Counted from the first letter of the stretch, positions 31,861 through 41,730 are shown. The stretch is DNA of 64,000 nt from Flavobacterium hungaricum (GCF_015182285.1 NZ_PRDM01000003.1:372001-436000); one strand, 5' to 3'. Numbers and translations: made by a program. Notes: a model not told the origin generated them from the sequence alone.

Positions 31861-34800
31861 TTGAATTTTACCCAATTTAAAAATACAATCTCCCTTCAAA
31901 AAGATAAAATTATTTTATCTGCTTTCGCGATTCTTTTAACCATTCATATCGGAACAGCACAAACCAATTTCCCAGACATTATCAAAAACAAAGAAGGAAA
32001 ACTTTCTTTCACAACAGATAATAAAGGAAACCAAATTCCTGATTTTTCTTATGCAGGATACATGGCATCAGAAAAAGCAATTCCGAATGTCGAGAATAAA
32101 ATTTTTGTTCCAAAACAAGAAGAAGATGCAATTCAGAGAATTCAGGCTGCGATTGATTATGTAAGTAATTTAAAACCAAACAAATCAGGTTTTCGCGGAG
32201 CAGTACTTTTAGACAAAGGAACTTTTAAAATCAGCGGTACTTTATTTATTAAAAAATCAGGCGTTATTTTACGCGGAAGCGGCAATAATGAAAACGGAAC
32301 CATTCTTTTAGGAACCGGATTAAAAAGAGAAGCTGTAATTAGAATTTTAGGAATTGACGATAAAAAACTGGGTGAAACCTTTGAATTCAGTACAAATTAT
32401 ACGCCGCTTGGAACCAAAACAATCCAACTAAAAAATACCTCAAAATTAAAACCATCAGATGAAATTATCATCACAAAACCTTTAACCGATAATTGGATTA
32501 AAGAGTTAAAAATGGACGATTTTGGTGCAGAAACAGGCTGGGTTGGCTGGAAAAAAAATGACTGGGATATTACCTGGAACAGAGTTGTAACCAAAATCAA
32601 TGGCAATGAAGTAACCCTAAACGCTCCATTGACAATGGCTTTAGATGATGTTTACGGAACTGCAAAAGTAAACACCTATTCCTGGTCGGGAAGAATTGAG
32701 CAAATCGGAATCGAAAATATTTTGTTGAAATCAGCTTATGATACTTCAAAACCAAAAGACGAAGAACACAGATGGTTCGGAATCAGCATTGAAAACGCAA
32801 GAAATGCATGGGTAAAACAAGTCACTTTTAAGCATTTTGCCGGCGGAGCGGTTTCGGTATTAAAATCGGCACAGCAAATTACAGTTGAAGACTGTATTGC
32901 CACCGAACCCGTTTCTGAAATTGCAGGTTTTAGACGTCATACTTTTTATACAGAAGGACAGCAGACCTTATTTCAACGCTGTTATTCAGAATACGGCTAC
33001 CACGATTTTGCGGTAGGCGGCTTTGGGACAACAGGACCAAATGTATTTATTCAATGCGAATCATTTTTGCCATTCAATAACAGCGGTGCCATCGGAAGCT
33101 GGGCAACAGGCGTATTATTTGAAATTTCTTATGTAGACGGCCACGCTTTAAGCTACAATAACAGAGAACAAAACGGAAGAGGAGCAGGATGGACCGCAGC
33201 AAACAGCGTTATTTGGGAAACATCAGCATCAAAAATAGAATGCTACAATCCGCCAACAGCGCAAAACTGGGCTTTTGGAACCTGGGGAGGTATTATGGCT
33301 GGCGACGGGCATTGGAAAGACGTAAACAACCATATTTCGCCAAGAAGTTTATTTTATGCCCAACTAGAAAACAGACTAGAAAAACTTCCTGTTAATCCGC
33401 ATATTTATGATTTAGGTTCAGAACCTTCTTCAAGTCCTACAATGGAAGTTGCGGCCGAATTAACTAAAAGTTCAGTCGCTCCAAAGCAAAGTTTAGTAGA
33501 ATGGATTGCAGAAGTTTCAAAAGCAAATCCAATTAATACAAACAATTCAGGACTTAAAAATGCGAATGATTTAAAAATAAATGCAGCGCAAAATACAATT
33601 TCAGATAAAAAAGTAACCACAAAAAATGGATGGCTTACTTATGACAATAAAGGAATCACCGGAAATAGATTAAGCGTGCCGTGGTGGCGCGGAAGTCTTA
33701 GAGACAGTGATATTTCTAAATCAGTTCCGGATGTTACAAGATTCGTTCCCGGAAGAACCGGAACCGGATTTACAGATAATATTAATGAAGTATCAGATTA
33801 TTTGAGTACCAATAATATGGTTGCTTTAGAGCACAATTATGGTTTGTGGTATGAAAGAAGAATGGACGATCACGAAAGAGTTCGCCGTTTTGATGCCGAT
33901 GTGTGGCCGCCGTTTTACGAACAGCCATTTGCCAGAAGCGGTCAGGATTTGGCTTGGGATCAATTAAGCAAATACGATTTAACAAAATTCAATGATTGGT
34001 ACTGGGATCGTTTGTCGCTTTTTGCGAATGTGGCAGAAGCGAATGGACAATTGTTAGTCAATCAGCAATATTTTCAGCATAATATTATTGAAGCTGGAGC
34101 ACACTGGTCAAGTTCACCGTGGCGTTCGGCCAACAATGTAAACAGCACCGGTTTTCCAGAACCACCGCCTTACGCAGGAGACAAACGTATTTTTATGGCA
34201 GAGCAGTTTTATGATGTTACGAATACTGCAAGAAGAAAATTGCACCAAGGTTTCATCAGAAAATCGCTGGAGAATTTTGCAGAAAACAGCAACGTAATTC
34301 AGTTAACAAGCGCCGAATATACAGGTCCGCTGCAATTTATGGAGTTTTGGCTGGACGAAGTTCAAAAATGGAAAGACGAAACGGGTAAAAAAGCAATCAT
34401 TGGTTTAAGTGCTACAAAAGACGTTCAGGATGCTATTTTAAATGATGCCAATAGAGCCAAAACAGTAGATGCTATTGACATTCGTTATTGGTATTACAAG
34501 GAAGACGGATCGGCTTACGCACCAGAAGGTGCTAAAAATTTAGCACCAAGACAACACGCCAGAAAATTAAAAACCGGAAAAGAAACGGATAATCAGGTAT
34601 ATCGTGCCGTGCGTGAATACCGAGAAAAATATCCTGAAAAGGTAATTTTATATTCAACCGACGGTTCGCCAAGATTTGGGTGGCCGGCTTTAATGGCGGG
34701 CGCTTCATTGGCAAATGTTCCGAAAATCGAACTTCCTGAGTTTTATGCCGCTTTAAGCGAAATGAAATTAGTAGACGGAAATACGTTTTCAGACAATCTT

Positions 34801-35019
34801 TGGAAACTAGAAAACAAAGGAAAAAGTTATCTTTTTTATCTGAAAAATGATCAGGATATTTCAATTGATTTATCAAACGAAAAAGGAACTTTTGAAGTAT
34901 ACGCAATAAACGCAGCAACAGGAACTTTCAACAAAAAAGCCAATATAAGCGGAGGAAAACAAGTAACAATTCCACAAGCTGAAATAAAAGAAAAAGTACT
35001 TTTTGTAGTGAAGAAATAA
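31861..35019 (+). CDS. DUF6298-like fusion: N-terminal beta-helix and C-terminal TIM-barrel-like glycosidase domain
   Basis: 1052 residues beginning at a TTG codon. I keep it because an in-frame stop lies at 31834 with no ATG between, and the TTG directly opens a signal peptide (DKIILSAFAILLTIHIGTAQ). Residues about 85-560 form a pectate-lyase-like beta-helix (IQAAIDYVSNLKPNK, GAVLLDKGTFKISGTLF, VILRGSGN, CIATEPVSEIAGFRRHTFY). Residues about 610-960 look like a (beta/alpha)8 hydrolase (MVALEHNYGLWYERRMDD, VIQLTSAEYTGPLQFMEFW with a candidate acid Glu, VDAIDIRYWYYKEDG), resembling DUF6298/GH140-like proteins. A beta-sandwich tail closes the chain. Two active sites in one polypeptide are possible. 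Function is inferred from context only. Confidence 0.7.
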   Translation: MNFTQFKNTISLQKDKIILSAFAILLTIHIGTAQTNFPDIIKNKEGKLSFTTDNKGNQIPDFSYAGYMASEKAIPNVENKIFVPKQEEDAIQRIQAAIDYVSNLKPNKSGFRGAVLLDKGTFKISGTLFIKKSGVILRGSGNNENGTILLGTGLKREAVIRILGIDDKKLGETFEFSTNYTPLGTKTIQLKNTSKLKPSDEIIITKPLTDNWIKELKMDDFGAETGWVGWKKNDWDITWNRVVTKINGNEVTLNAPLTMALDDVYGTAKVNTYSWSGRIEQIGIENILLKSAYDTSKPKDEEHRWFGISIENARNAWVKQVTFKHFAGGAVSVLKSAQQITVEDCIATEPVSEIAGFRRHTFYTEGQQTLFQRCYSEYGYHDFAVGGFGTTGPNVFIQCESFLPFNNSGAIGSWATGVLFEISYVDGHALSYNNREQNGRGAGWTAANSVIWETSASKIECYNPPTAQNWAFGTWGGIMAGDGHWKDVNNHISPRSLFYAQLENRLEKLPVNPHIYDLGSEPSSSPTMEVAAELTKSSVAPKQSLVEWIAEVSKANPINTNNSGLKNANDLKINAAQNTISDKKVTTKNGWLTYDNKGITGNRLSVPWWRGSLRDSDISKSVPDVTRFVPGRTGTGFTDNINEVSDYLSTNNMVALEHNYGLWYERRMDDHERVRRFDADVWPPFYEQPFARSGQDLAWDQLSKYDLTKFNDWYWDRLSLFANVAEANGQLLVNQQYFQHNIIEAGAHWSSSPWRSANNVNSTGFPEPPPYAGDKRIFMAEQFYDVTNTARRKLHQGFIRKSLENFAENSNVIQLTSAEYTGPLQFMEFWLDEVQKWKDETGKKAIIGLSATKDVQDAILNDANRAKTVDAIDIRYWYYKEDGSAYAPEGAKNLAPRQHARKLKTGKETDNQVYRAVREYREKYPEKVILYSTDGSPRFGWPALMAGASLANVPKIELPEFYAALSEMKLVDGNTFSDNLWKLENKGKSYLFYLKNDQDISIDLSNEKGTFEVYAINAATGTFNKKANISGGKQVTIPQAEIKEKVLFVVKK

Positions 35020-35029
35020 AAGAAAAAGG

Positions 35030-35254
35030 TTTGCCACGAATTGCACGAATTAATTTTAAATTAAATCTGCGGTATCTGCCACACGAGCGATAGCGAACTG
35101 GCGAAGCAAATTTGCGAGAGTAAAAAATTTTCACGCAGATTTAAAAAGATCAAAGCAGATTAAACAGATTTTTTAAATTTAATCTGCTCAATCTGCGAGA
35201 AAAATTTAAACGCAAAGCTTGGAAAAATCCATTAAATCAGTAAAATCTGTGGCA
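35030..35254. repeat. Composite family B repeat with embedded CGATAGCGAA block
   Basis: Starts GCCACGAATTGCACGAATTAA, then ATCTGCGGTATCTGCC. At 35082-35107 it carries CGAGCGATAGCGAACTGGCG, the reverse complement (one mismatch in the shared core) of the block that interrupts family A copy 1 at 75-102. It continues with CGCAGATTTAAAAAGATC and ATCTGCTCAATCTGCG arms, ending with CTGTGGCA 35 nt before the next start. Confidence 0.75.
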
Positions 35255-35289
35255 AACATCAAAAAACATAAATTCAAAATACAACCAAA

Positions 35290-36696
35290 ATGAATCTGAA
35301 AATTAAATATTTATACGCCTTAAGTGCAAGCTTTTTATTGACAGCACAAAGCGGATTTTCACAAGCTGCCAAAACAAAAGGCGAACTGCCTGAAATCAAA
35401 ATTTCTAAAAATCAGCATTATTTTGTTACCGGAGATGAAAAACCATTTTTCTGGCTGGGCGACACAGGCTGGCTGGCATTCGGAAAATTAGACAGAGCAG
35501 GAGTAGACAAATATTTTAAAGACAGAAAAGACAAAGGCTTCAACGTCGTTCAGGTGATGGTTTTGCACAATATCAATGCCGTTAACGTGTATGGCGATCC
35601 AGCTTTAATCAATGAAGACGTATCAAAACCATTGCTTACGGCAGGAAATGATTTTAAAGATGCAAAACAATACGATTATTGGGATCACGTAGATTATACA
35701 TTAGAAGTCGCTCGCAAAAACGGAATTTATTTAGCAATGGTTCCGGTTTGGGGAACCAACGTTTCTAAAGGAAATAAAGTAAGCAAAGAACAAGCAATTG
35801 TATATGCAAAATTCTTGGCTGACAGATATAAAAACAAAACCAACGTAATCTGGTTAAACGGAGGCGATACGCACGGAAATGAATTTCAGGATATCTGGAA
35901 TGCCATCGGGAATACTTTAAAAACCAATAATCCAAACCAGTTAGTGACTTTTCACCCGTTTGGAAGAACCGATTCTTCGGAGAATTTCCACAACGCAAAA
36001 TGGCTGGATTTCAATATGTTTCAATCAGGACACAGAAGATACGATCAGGATTCAATAAAAACGAATTTCAAAGAAGACAATTACAAATTTGTGCTTAGAG
36101 ATTTCGACTTAAAACCAACAAAACCTACACTTGATGGAGAACCATCTTACGAAGCAATTCCGCACGGTTTACACGACACTTTACAGCCAAAATGGACCGC
36201 AAATGATATTCGCCGTTACGGATATTGGTCAGTTCTATCAGGTGCTGCAGGTTATACGTACGGACACAACGCTGTAATGCAAATGTTCAGGAAAGGCGAC
36301 AAACCAGCATACGGAAACAAAGAATTATGGACATCAGCGATTAACGCACCAGGCGCGAAGCAGATGGTTTATATTAAGAAATTAATGGAAAGGTACAGCT
36401 CTCCAGATAGAATTCCAGATCAAAGTTTAATTGCTAATCAAGGCGAAAAATATGATTACTTAGCGGCAATAAGAGGCACTAGTTTCGCTTTGATTTATAC
36501 TTATAATGGCCGAAAAATTTCTCTAAATATGGGGAAAATATTAGGTGATAATGTTTATGCAAGTTGGTATAATCCAAGAAGCGGTGAGCTAAAAAATATT
36601 GGAGCTTTCGAAAATAAAGGAGTAAAAGATTTTCAACCAATTGGGAAAAAAGTTGATGGAAACGATTGGGTACTTATTTTAGAATCTGAAGAATAA
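35290..36696 (+). CDS. GH140-like (DUF4038) glycosidase, apiosidase-type, exported
   Basis: 468 residues, signal peptide ending QSGFSQ. The DUF4038 barrel begins NQHYFVTGDEKPFFWLGDTGW and includes DRAGVDKYFKDRKDKGFNVVQVM. Candidate catalytic acids are Asp193 in WLNGGDTHGN and Glu284 in LDGEPSYE, in the positions expected for GH140. A C-terminal beta-sandwich (about 375-468, YASWYNPRSGELKN) completes the usual architecture. The characterised GH140 member cleaves the apiose linkage that ties side chains to the rhamnogalacturonan II backbone; that role is plausible here but related DUF4038 enzymes may differ. Confidence 0.85.
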   Translation: MNLKIKYLYALSASFLLTAQSGFSQAAKTKGELPEIKISKNQHYFVTGDEKPFFWLGDTGWLAFGKLDRAGVDKYFKDRKDKGFNVVQVMVLHNINAVNVYGDPALINEDVSKPLLTAGNDFKDAKQYDYWDHVDYTLEVARKNGIYLAMVPVWGTNVSKGNKVSKEQAIVYAKFLADRYKNKTNVIWLNGGDTHGNEFQDIWNAIGNTLKTNNPNQLVTFHPFGRTDSSENFHNAKWLDFNMFQSGHRRYDQDSIKTNFKEDNYKFVLRDFDLKPTKPTLDGEPSYEAIPHGLHDTLQPKWTANDIRRYGYWSVLSGAAGYTYGHNAVMQMFRKGDKPAYGNKELWTSAINAPGAKQMVYIKKLMERYSSPDRIPDQSLIANQGEKYDYLAAIRGTSFALIYTYNGRKISLNMGKILGDNVYASWYNPRSGELKNIGAFENKGVKDFQPIGKKVDGNDWVLILESEE

Positions 36697-36745
36697 ATAA
36701 ACTCATACATAAAAAAAAAGTGAATTCGTGGCAATAACCACAATC

Positions 36746-36846
36746 TTGTCATTTCGACGAAGGAGAAATCTTCGTTAGTAGCTCCGTATGATTGAGCTAC
36801 TTTGTAGAGTTTCTTGCGAAGATTTCTCCTTCGTCGAAATGACAAA
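36746..36846. repeat. REP-like palindromic element, family A, copy 5
   Basis: Nearly perfect long palindrome: the left arm TTGTCATTTCGACGAAGGAG..AAATCTTCG and right arm CGAAGATTTCTCC..GTCGAAATGAC pair over about 30 bp. It is the most symmetrical copy in the window. Confidence 0.88.
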
Positions 36847-36865
36847 AAATGAGAACAAAAATACT

Positions 36866-37065
36866 CTCGCAGATTTCGCAGATCAAGCAGATAAAATGGA
36901 ATTCTTTTAATCTGCGAAATCATTTGTAAAGAAAAAAATCTGCACAATCTGCCAGATCTGCGAGAGTAAAATATTGCACGCAGATTTAAAAAGATTTAAG
37001 CAGATAAAACAGATTTTTAAATTATCTGCGCTAATCTGCCAAAATCAGCAGAATCTGCGTGAAAC
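36866..37065. repeat. Family B repeat, long double block
   Basis: Two successive fold-back units: CTCGCAGATTTCGCAGATCAAGC with TCTGCCAGATCTGCGAG, then CACGCAGATTTAAAAAG with AGCAGAATCTGCGTGAAAC. The last word ends 16 nt before the GH28 start. With copy 5 it fills the 385-bp gap; I see no gene in it. Confidence 0.8.
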
Positions 37066-37081
37066 CAAAAACAACATAACC

Positions 37082-38650
37082 ATGAAAAATATACTAATTA
37101 TCCTCTGCTTCATAACCGGACTTAATACCGCTTTCGCAAACGACGGTTGGTTAAACATCCTAAACGAAGGAGGAAACAACAAAGGAATAAAATGCACCCA
37201 AGCCATTCAAAATGCAATTGAAAAAGCCTCTAAAAACGGTGGCGGAACGATCTTTTTCCCTGCGGGAGAATATCTTACGGGAGCATTAACTCTAAAAAGC
37301 AACATCACGATTCATTTGGATTCAGGCGCACTTTTAAAGTTTTCAGAAAATTTTGATGACTATCTGCCTTATGTAGAAATGCGTTACGAAGGAATTGTAA
37401 TGAAAAGTTTCCAGCCTTTATTTTATGCTAAAGATGTAGAAAACATCACCATTAAAGGAAGAGGCGTAATCGACGGACAAGGAAAAGCGTGGTGGAATGA
37501 AGTGTACCGAATCGAAACAGCTAAAGAACCGCTTCCTCCAACCAAATACCAAACCATGTGGGAAGAGCAAAACAAAGGCCTGTACACAGAGCCGTATTAC
37601 AAAAGAACCGTTGATAAAAAATTCTTCAGACCATCTTTTTTTCAGGCTTACAACTGTAAAAACATTTTAATAGAAGGCGTTACGTTTCAAAATTCACCTT
37701 TTTGGACCATCAATCCTGAGTTTTGTGATAATGTAACGGTAACCGGAATTTCGATTTTTAATCCGCATTCGCCAAATACAGACGGGATCAATCCTTCGTC
37801 TTGCACCAATGTTCATATTTCAAATTGTCATATCAGCGTTGGAGACGATTGTATTACGATTAAATCTGGAAGAGACGGCGACGGACGTAAATACGGAAAA
37901 GCGACTGAAAATGTTACGATTACCAATTGTACAATGTTAAGCGGTCATGGCGGCGTTGTTATTGGAAGTGAAATGTCTGGCGGAATCAAGAAAATTACGA
38001 TTTCAAACTGTGTTTTCGACGGAACAGATCGAGGAATCCGTATCAAAGCAGCACGTGGACGCGGCGGTGTTGTAGAAGATATTCGCGTTGATAATATCGT
38101 CATGAAAAACATTAAAGAAGAAGCAATTGTACTAAGCCTTTTCTACGATAAAGATACCAAAGTAGAACCTGTAACCGAGAAAACACCGATTTTCAGAAAC
38201 ATTCACATGAGCAATATTACAGCTTCAAACGTGAACAAAGCAGGACAAATTTTAGGAATTACCGAAATGCCGATTCAAAACATCACTTTCTCCAACATCA
38301 ATATGGACGGAAAAGAAGGTTTTACAGTTAACACGGCGACAGATGTTGAATTTCATGATGTAAAAGTAAATGCAACGATTGGTTCTTCTTTCAAAATATC
38401 AGATTCAAAAAATGTTATTTTAGACAATGCTGGATCTTCAACACCAATTAAAAATGTTCCGGTTATCAAGTTAGATAATGTTTCTAATGTGTTGATTAAT
38501 AATAATTTTCCATTCAATGCTACGGATGTTTTCATCGAAGCAAACGGAAAAGAAACAAAGAATGTTTTCCTAAAAAATAATGTTTTTAACAATGTAACAA
38601 CATCGATTAAAAAAGGAAAAGATTTAGAAAAAAAAGCAATTACAGAATAG
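37082..38650 (+). CDS. GH28 polygalacturonase-family enzyme, exported
   Basis: 522 residues from the ATG at 37082, which starts the signal peptide MKNILIILCFITGLNTAFA; a longer in-frame start lies within the repeat. All GH28 active-site blocks are present: Asn232-Thr233-Asp234 in SPNTDGI, Asp255 and Asp256 in VGDDCITIKSG, His289 in SGHGGVVIG, and Arg320-Ile321-Lys322 in RGIRIKAARG. The N-terminus has the usual CTQAIQNAIEKASKNGGGTI start. It hydrolyses galacturonate linkages, probably in exo mode as for many PUL members, on homogalacturonan or rhamnogalacturonan fragments. Confidence 0.94.
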   Translation: MKNILIILCFITGLNTAFANDGWLNILNEGGNNKGIKCTQAIQNAIEKASKNGGGTIFFPAGEYLTGALTLKSNITIHLDSGALLKFSENFDDYLPYVEMRYEGIVMKSFQPLFYAKDVENITIKGRGVIDGQGKAWWNEVYRIETAKEPLPPTKYQTMWEEQNKGLYTEPYYKRTVDKKFFRPSFFQAYNCKNILIEGVTFQNSPFWTINPEFCDNVTVTGISIFNPHSPNTDGINPSSCTNVHISNCHISVGDDCITIKSGRDGDGRKYGKATENVTITNCTMLSGHGGVVIGSEMSGGIKKITISNCVFDGTDRGIRIKAARGRGGVVEDIRVDNIVMKNIKEEAIVLSLFYDKDTKVEPVTEKTPIFRNIHMSNITASNVNKAGQILGITEMPIQNITFSNINMDGKEGFTVNTATDVEFHDVKVNATIGSSFKISDSKNVILDNAGSSTPIKNVPVIKLDNVSNVLINNNFPFNATDVFIEANGKETKNVFLKNNVFNNVTTSIKKGKDLEKKAITE

Positions 38651-38670
38651 AAAAATCAAAATAGTATAAC

Positions 38671-38725
38671 ACAGATTTCACGGATTTACACCAATTTAAT
38701 TCGTGTTAATTAGTGAAATTGGTGT
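38671..38725. repeat. Short family B-related inverted repeat
   Basis: CACAGATTTCACGGATTTACACCAATTTAAT and TAGTGAAATTGGTG carry inverted segments (CACCAATTT / AAATTGGTG). It ends 13 nt before the GH43 start codon. Confidence 0.65.
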
Positions 38726-38738
38726 TTAATTGGACAAC

Positions 38739-39656
38739 ATGAAAAAAATAGTCATCATAGTAACCTTTTTCCTTTTTGCGATTAGTTATTCGCAGAAAAA
38801 GAAAGATTTATACCTTTTTACGTCATTTCGTGAACCAGCAACAGAAGGTTTATATCTGGCATACAGCGAAGACGGTTACAACTGGAAAGGTCTGGAAGGC
38901 TCATTCTTAAAACCTGAAATCGGCGCAAGCAAAATTATGCGTGATCCGTCCATCACAAAAGGAGCAGACGGAACCTATCACATGGTTTGGACAACCGACT
39001 GGAAAGGCGGAAATGGTTTTGGGTATGCAAGTTCTAAAGATTTAATTCATTGGTCAAAGCAAGAATATATTCCGGTAATGAAAAACGAACCGGAAGTGGT
39101 AAACGTTTGGGCGCCGGAAATTTTTTACGATGATGTCAAAAAGGAATACATCATTATTTGGGCATCCACAATTCCGTTCCGATTTGAAAAAGGTGTTGAG
39201 GAAGAAAAAAACAATCACAGAATGTATTATGTAACGACAAAAGATTTCAAAACATTCTCTGATACAAAATTATATTACGAACCAGGTTTCAGCGTAATTG
39301 ACTGTGTGATTGTAAAGAAAGGAAAAAAAGATTATGTTTTGGTTCTGAAAGACAACACCAGACCCATGCGAAACATAAAAGTAGCTTTCGGAAAATCTCC
39401 TTTAGGACCATTCAGCAAAAGTTCAGAACCCTTGACAGAATATTTATCAGAAGGACCAACGGTGGTGAAAGTGGGTAAAAAATGGATGTTGTATTATGAC
39501 AATTACGGTTCAAAAAATTATAAAGCCTTAAGTACTTCAGATTTTGTTCATTTTGAAGATGTTTCGTCAAAAATTAGTCTTCCAGAAGGACACAAACATG
39601 GAACGATTACCACAATCTCTGAAGAAGTTTTAAAAGGTTTGAAAGAAAAGAAATAA
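38739..39656 (+). CDS. GH43-type glycosidase, exported
   Basis: 305 residues from the ATG at 38739 (a TTG three codons upstream is less likely). Signal peptide MKKIVIIVTFFLFAISYSQ. A five-bladed propeller with a readable GH43 triad: Asp69 in IMRDPSITK (base), Asp188 in VIDCVIVKK (pKa modulator) and Glu238 in SEGPTVVKVG (acid), plus the family word WAPEIFYDD. GH43 enzymes release alpha-L-arabinofuranose, beta-xylose or galactose; in this locus arabinan or galactan side chains of rhamnogalacturonan I are likely. The subfamily cannot be set here. Confidence 0.87.
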   Translation: MKKIVIIVTFFLFAISYSQKKKDLYLFTSFREPATEGLYLAYSEDGYNWKGLEGSFLKPEIGASKIMRDPSITKGADGTYHMVWTTDWKGGNGFGYASSKDLIHWSKQEYIPVMKNEPEVVNVWAPEIFYDDVKKEYIIIWASTIPFRFEKGVEEEKNNHRMYYVTTKDFKTFSDTKLYYEPGFSVIDCVIVKKGKKDYVLVLKDNTRPMRNIKVAFGKSPLGPFSKSSEPLTEYLSEGPTVVKVGKKWMLYYDNYGSKNYKALSTSDFVHFEDVSSKISLPEGHKHGTITTISEEVLKGLKEKK

Positions 39657-39660
39657 ATAA

Positions 39661-39847
39661 AAAATCTGCCAAATCTGCTAAATCTGCGATAGTAAATTTT
39701 TTTCCCGCAGATTTAGCAGATAAAAGAAATAGTTAGAAAAATTTCACGCAGATTTAAAATGATTTAAGCAGATGAAGCAGATTTTTTAATTTTAAAAACA
39801 AAAAAATCTTTTTAAATCAGCCAGAATCTGTCAAATCTGCGTGAAAC
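39661..39847. repeat. Family B repeat, double block
   Basis: First unit: AATCTGCCAAATCTGCTAAATC with CGCAGATTTAGCAGAT around GATAGTAAATTTTTT. Second unit: CACGCAGATTTAAAATG with ATCTGTCAAATCTGCGTGAAAC. It ends 14 nt before the ATG at 39862. Confidence 0.82.
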
Positions 39848-39861
39848 AAAAAACATAAAGA

Positions 39862-41724
39862 ATGATTGCTTTCCTAAAAATAAAAACCAACCTCTTAACT
39901 ACAGCCACAATTCTATTGATTGGTACAGCTGTAAATTCGCAGAATGACACCGTTCGTTACGTTGGTAAAACACTTTCAAATGTTGATTATCATCACGGAC
40001 AGTTAAGTCCGGCAGTAGGAGTTCACGCTACGCAGATTATGCGTGCGAGCAGAGAACATCCGGAAAAAGCCGATGGTTTTGGCTGGACATACAATCATCA
40101 GCCTACAATGGCGTATTGGAATGATACTTTTTATTTACAGTATTTAAGTGATCCTGCGGGCGAGCATATTCCGCCAAGCCAGACGCTGATTATGACTTCA
40201 AAAGACGGTGTAAGCTGGAAAATGCCAAAAGTAATTTTTCCAATTTATCATATTCCGGATGGATGGAAAAAAGAAGGCGTCGAAGGCGTTGCTAAAAATC
40301 TGGACGCGATTATGCACCAGAGAATGGGCTTTTATACTTCAAAAGACAAACGACTTTTTGCTTTGGCGTATTACGGAATTGCGATGGATGAAAAAGACGA
40401 TCCAAATGACGGAAAAGGAATTGGACGTGTAATTCGCGAAATCAAAAAAGACGGCAGTTTTGGCGAAATTTATTTCATCAGATACAATAAATCCTGGGAT
40501 AAATCGAAATCGGCTTTTCCATTCTATACGCAGGCAAAAGACAAAGGTTTGAAAAAAGCCTGCGAAGAAATTTTATCTGATCCGTTGGTTTTACAGCAAT
40601 GGGTAGAAGAAGCCGATCGTGATGACGAATTGATTCCGCTAAAGAAACCTTATAAAGCTTTAAGTTCTTACCATCTGCCAAACGGTGATGTTGTAGGTTT
40701 ATGGAAGCACGCTTTGACTTCGATTAGTAAAGATGGAGGAAAAACATGGGAATACACTCCCGTTCGTGCTCCCGGTTTTGTAAACAGCAATGCTAAAATC
40801 TGGGGACAAAAAACGTCTGATAATCGTTATGCGACCGTTTACAATCCATCAGAATACCGCTGGCCTTTGGCAATTTCAACAAGTGATGACGGATTAAATT
40901 ATAAAGATTTACTATTAGTTCACGGCGAAATTAGTCCGATGCGTTATGGCGGCAACTACAAATCAGCAGGGCCTCAATACGTTCGAGGTATTTCAGAAGG
41001 TGACGGAAGTCCGCCTGACGGAAAACTTTGGGTAAGTTACAGTGTAAACAAAGAAGATATTTGGGTAGCATCGATTCCGGTCCCGGTTACTTCGCTTGTG
41101 ACAGAAAATGCAAATGATGTTTTCAGTAATCTTCCTGACGGACAAGAATTAAAGTTATGGAATACCTATGATTTATCTTGGGCTTCAACCAAAATCGAAA
41201 AGAAAGACGGCAAAAAATGGCTGACTTTAAGAGATCAGGATTATTTTGATTATGCGCGTGCAGAACGTGTTGTTCCGTTTGCAGAAAAAATGGAAGTAAC
41301 TTTTACAGTTAAACCAGAGCAGAATAATCACGGTTTATTACAAGTTGAATTTCAGAATAAACAAGGATTGCCAGCCGTAAGATTAACTTTTGATTCGGAT
41401 GGGCAGTTGAAAACAAAAACGGGAGCGCGTTTCAATACGATTGCAAAATACGAAGCTGGAAAAGAGTATAAAGTAAATGTAAAACTGAACGTTAAAACCC
41501 GTTCGTACACTGTAAAAGTAAACGACGAAAAAGAATCAACGAGAATTTTTTATGCTCCGGTTGATGGTTTTGAGCGAATTATGTTCCGCACAGGCGAGCA
41601 AAGATATACGCCAAATCCGGACACAGCACCAGATACAGATGATTACGACGATCTGCCTCAAACGGGAAAATTAATCCCGGAAGCTGTATTCAATATTGAA
41701 TCGTTGATAACGAAAAAGTTATAA
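39862..41724 (+). CDS. Sialidase-superfamily six-bladed propeller protein with C-terminal lectin-like domain, exported
   Basis: 620 residues, signal peptide ending AVNSQ. Propeller blades show Asp-box-like words (TSKDGVSWKMP, SKDGGKTWEYT, STSDDGLNYKD), typical of sialidase-fold hydrolases. Conserved-looking blocks are GWTYNHQPTMAYWNDTFYLQY and GNYKSAGPQYVRGI. From about residue 440 a beta-sandwich (VTFTVKPEQNNHGLLQVEF, GFERIMFRTGEQRYTP) resembles a concanavalin-like domain. I do not recognise a CAZy family. Asp-box propellers in rhamnogalacturonan II loci can act on unusual acidic sugars, so a novel or poorly known pectin glycosidase is possible. Confidence 0.65.
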   Translation: MIAFLKIKTNLLTTATILLIGTAVNSQNDTVRYVGKTLSNVDYHHGQLSPAVGVHATQIMRASREHPEKADGFGWTYNHQPTMAYWNDTFYLQYLSDPAGEHIPPSQTLIMTSKDGVSWKMPKVIFPIYHIPDGWKKEGVEGVAKNLDAIMHQRMGFYTSKDKRLFALAYYGIAMDEKDDPNDGKGIGRVIREIKKDGSFGEIYFIRYNKSWDKSKSAFPFYTQAKDKGLKKACEEILSDPLVLQQWVEEADRDDELIPLKKPYKALSSYHLPNGDVVGLWKHALTSISKDGGKTWEYTPVRAPGFVNSNAKIWGQKTSDNRYATVYNPSEYRWPLAISTSDDGLNYKDLLLVHGEISPMRYGGNYKSAGPQYVRGISEGDGSPPDGKLWVSYSVNKEDIWVASIPVPVTSLVTENANDVFSNLPDGQELKLWNTYDLSWASTKIEKKDGKKWLTLRDQDYFDYARAERVVPFAEKMEVTFTVKPEQNNHGLLQVEFQNKQGLPAVRLTFDSDGQLKTKTGARFNTIAKYEAGKEYKVNVKLNVKTRSYTVKVNDEKESTRIFYAPVDGFERIMFRTGEQRYTPNPDTAPDTDDYDDLPQTGKLIPEAVFNIESLITKKL

Positions 41725-41730
41725 AACAAA

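Noticed and set aside
36866..37065. CRISPR-like array from recurring ATCTGC words
   Set aside because: Units are inverted rather than direct, spacing is irregular and no unique spacers of even length occur.
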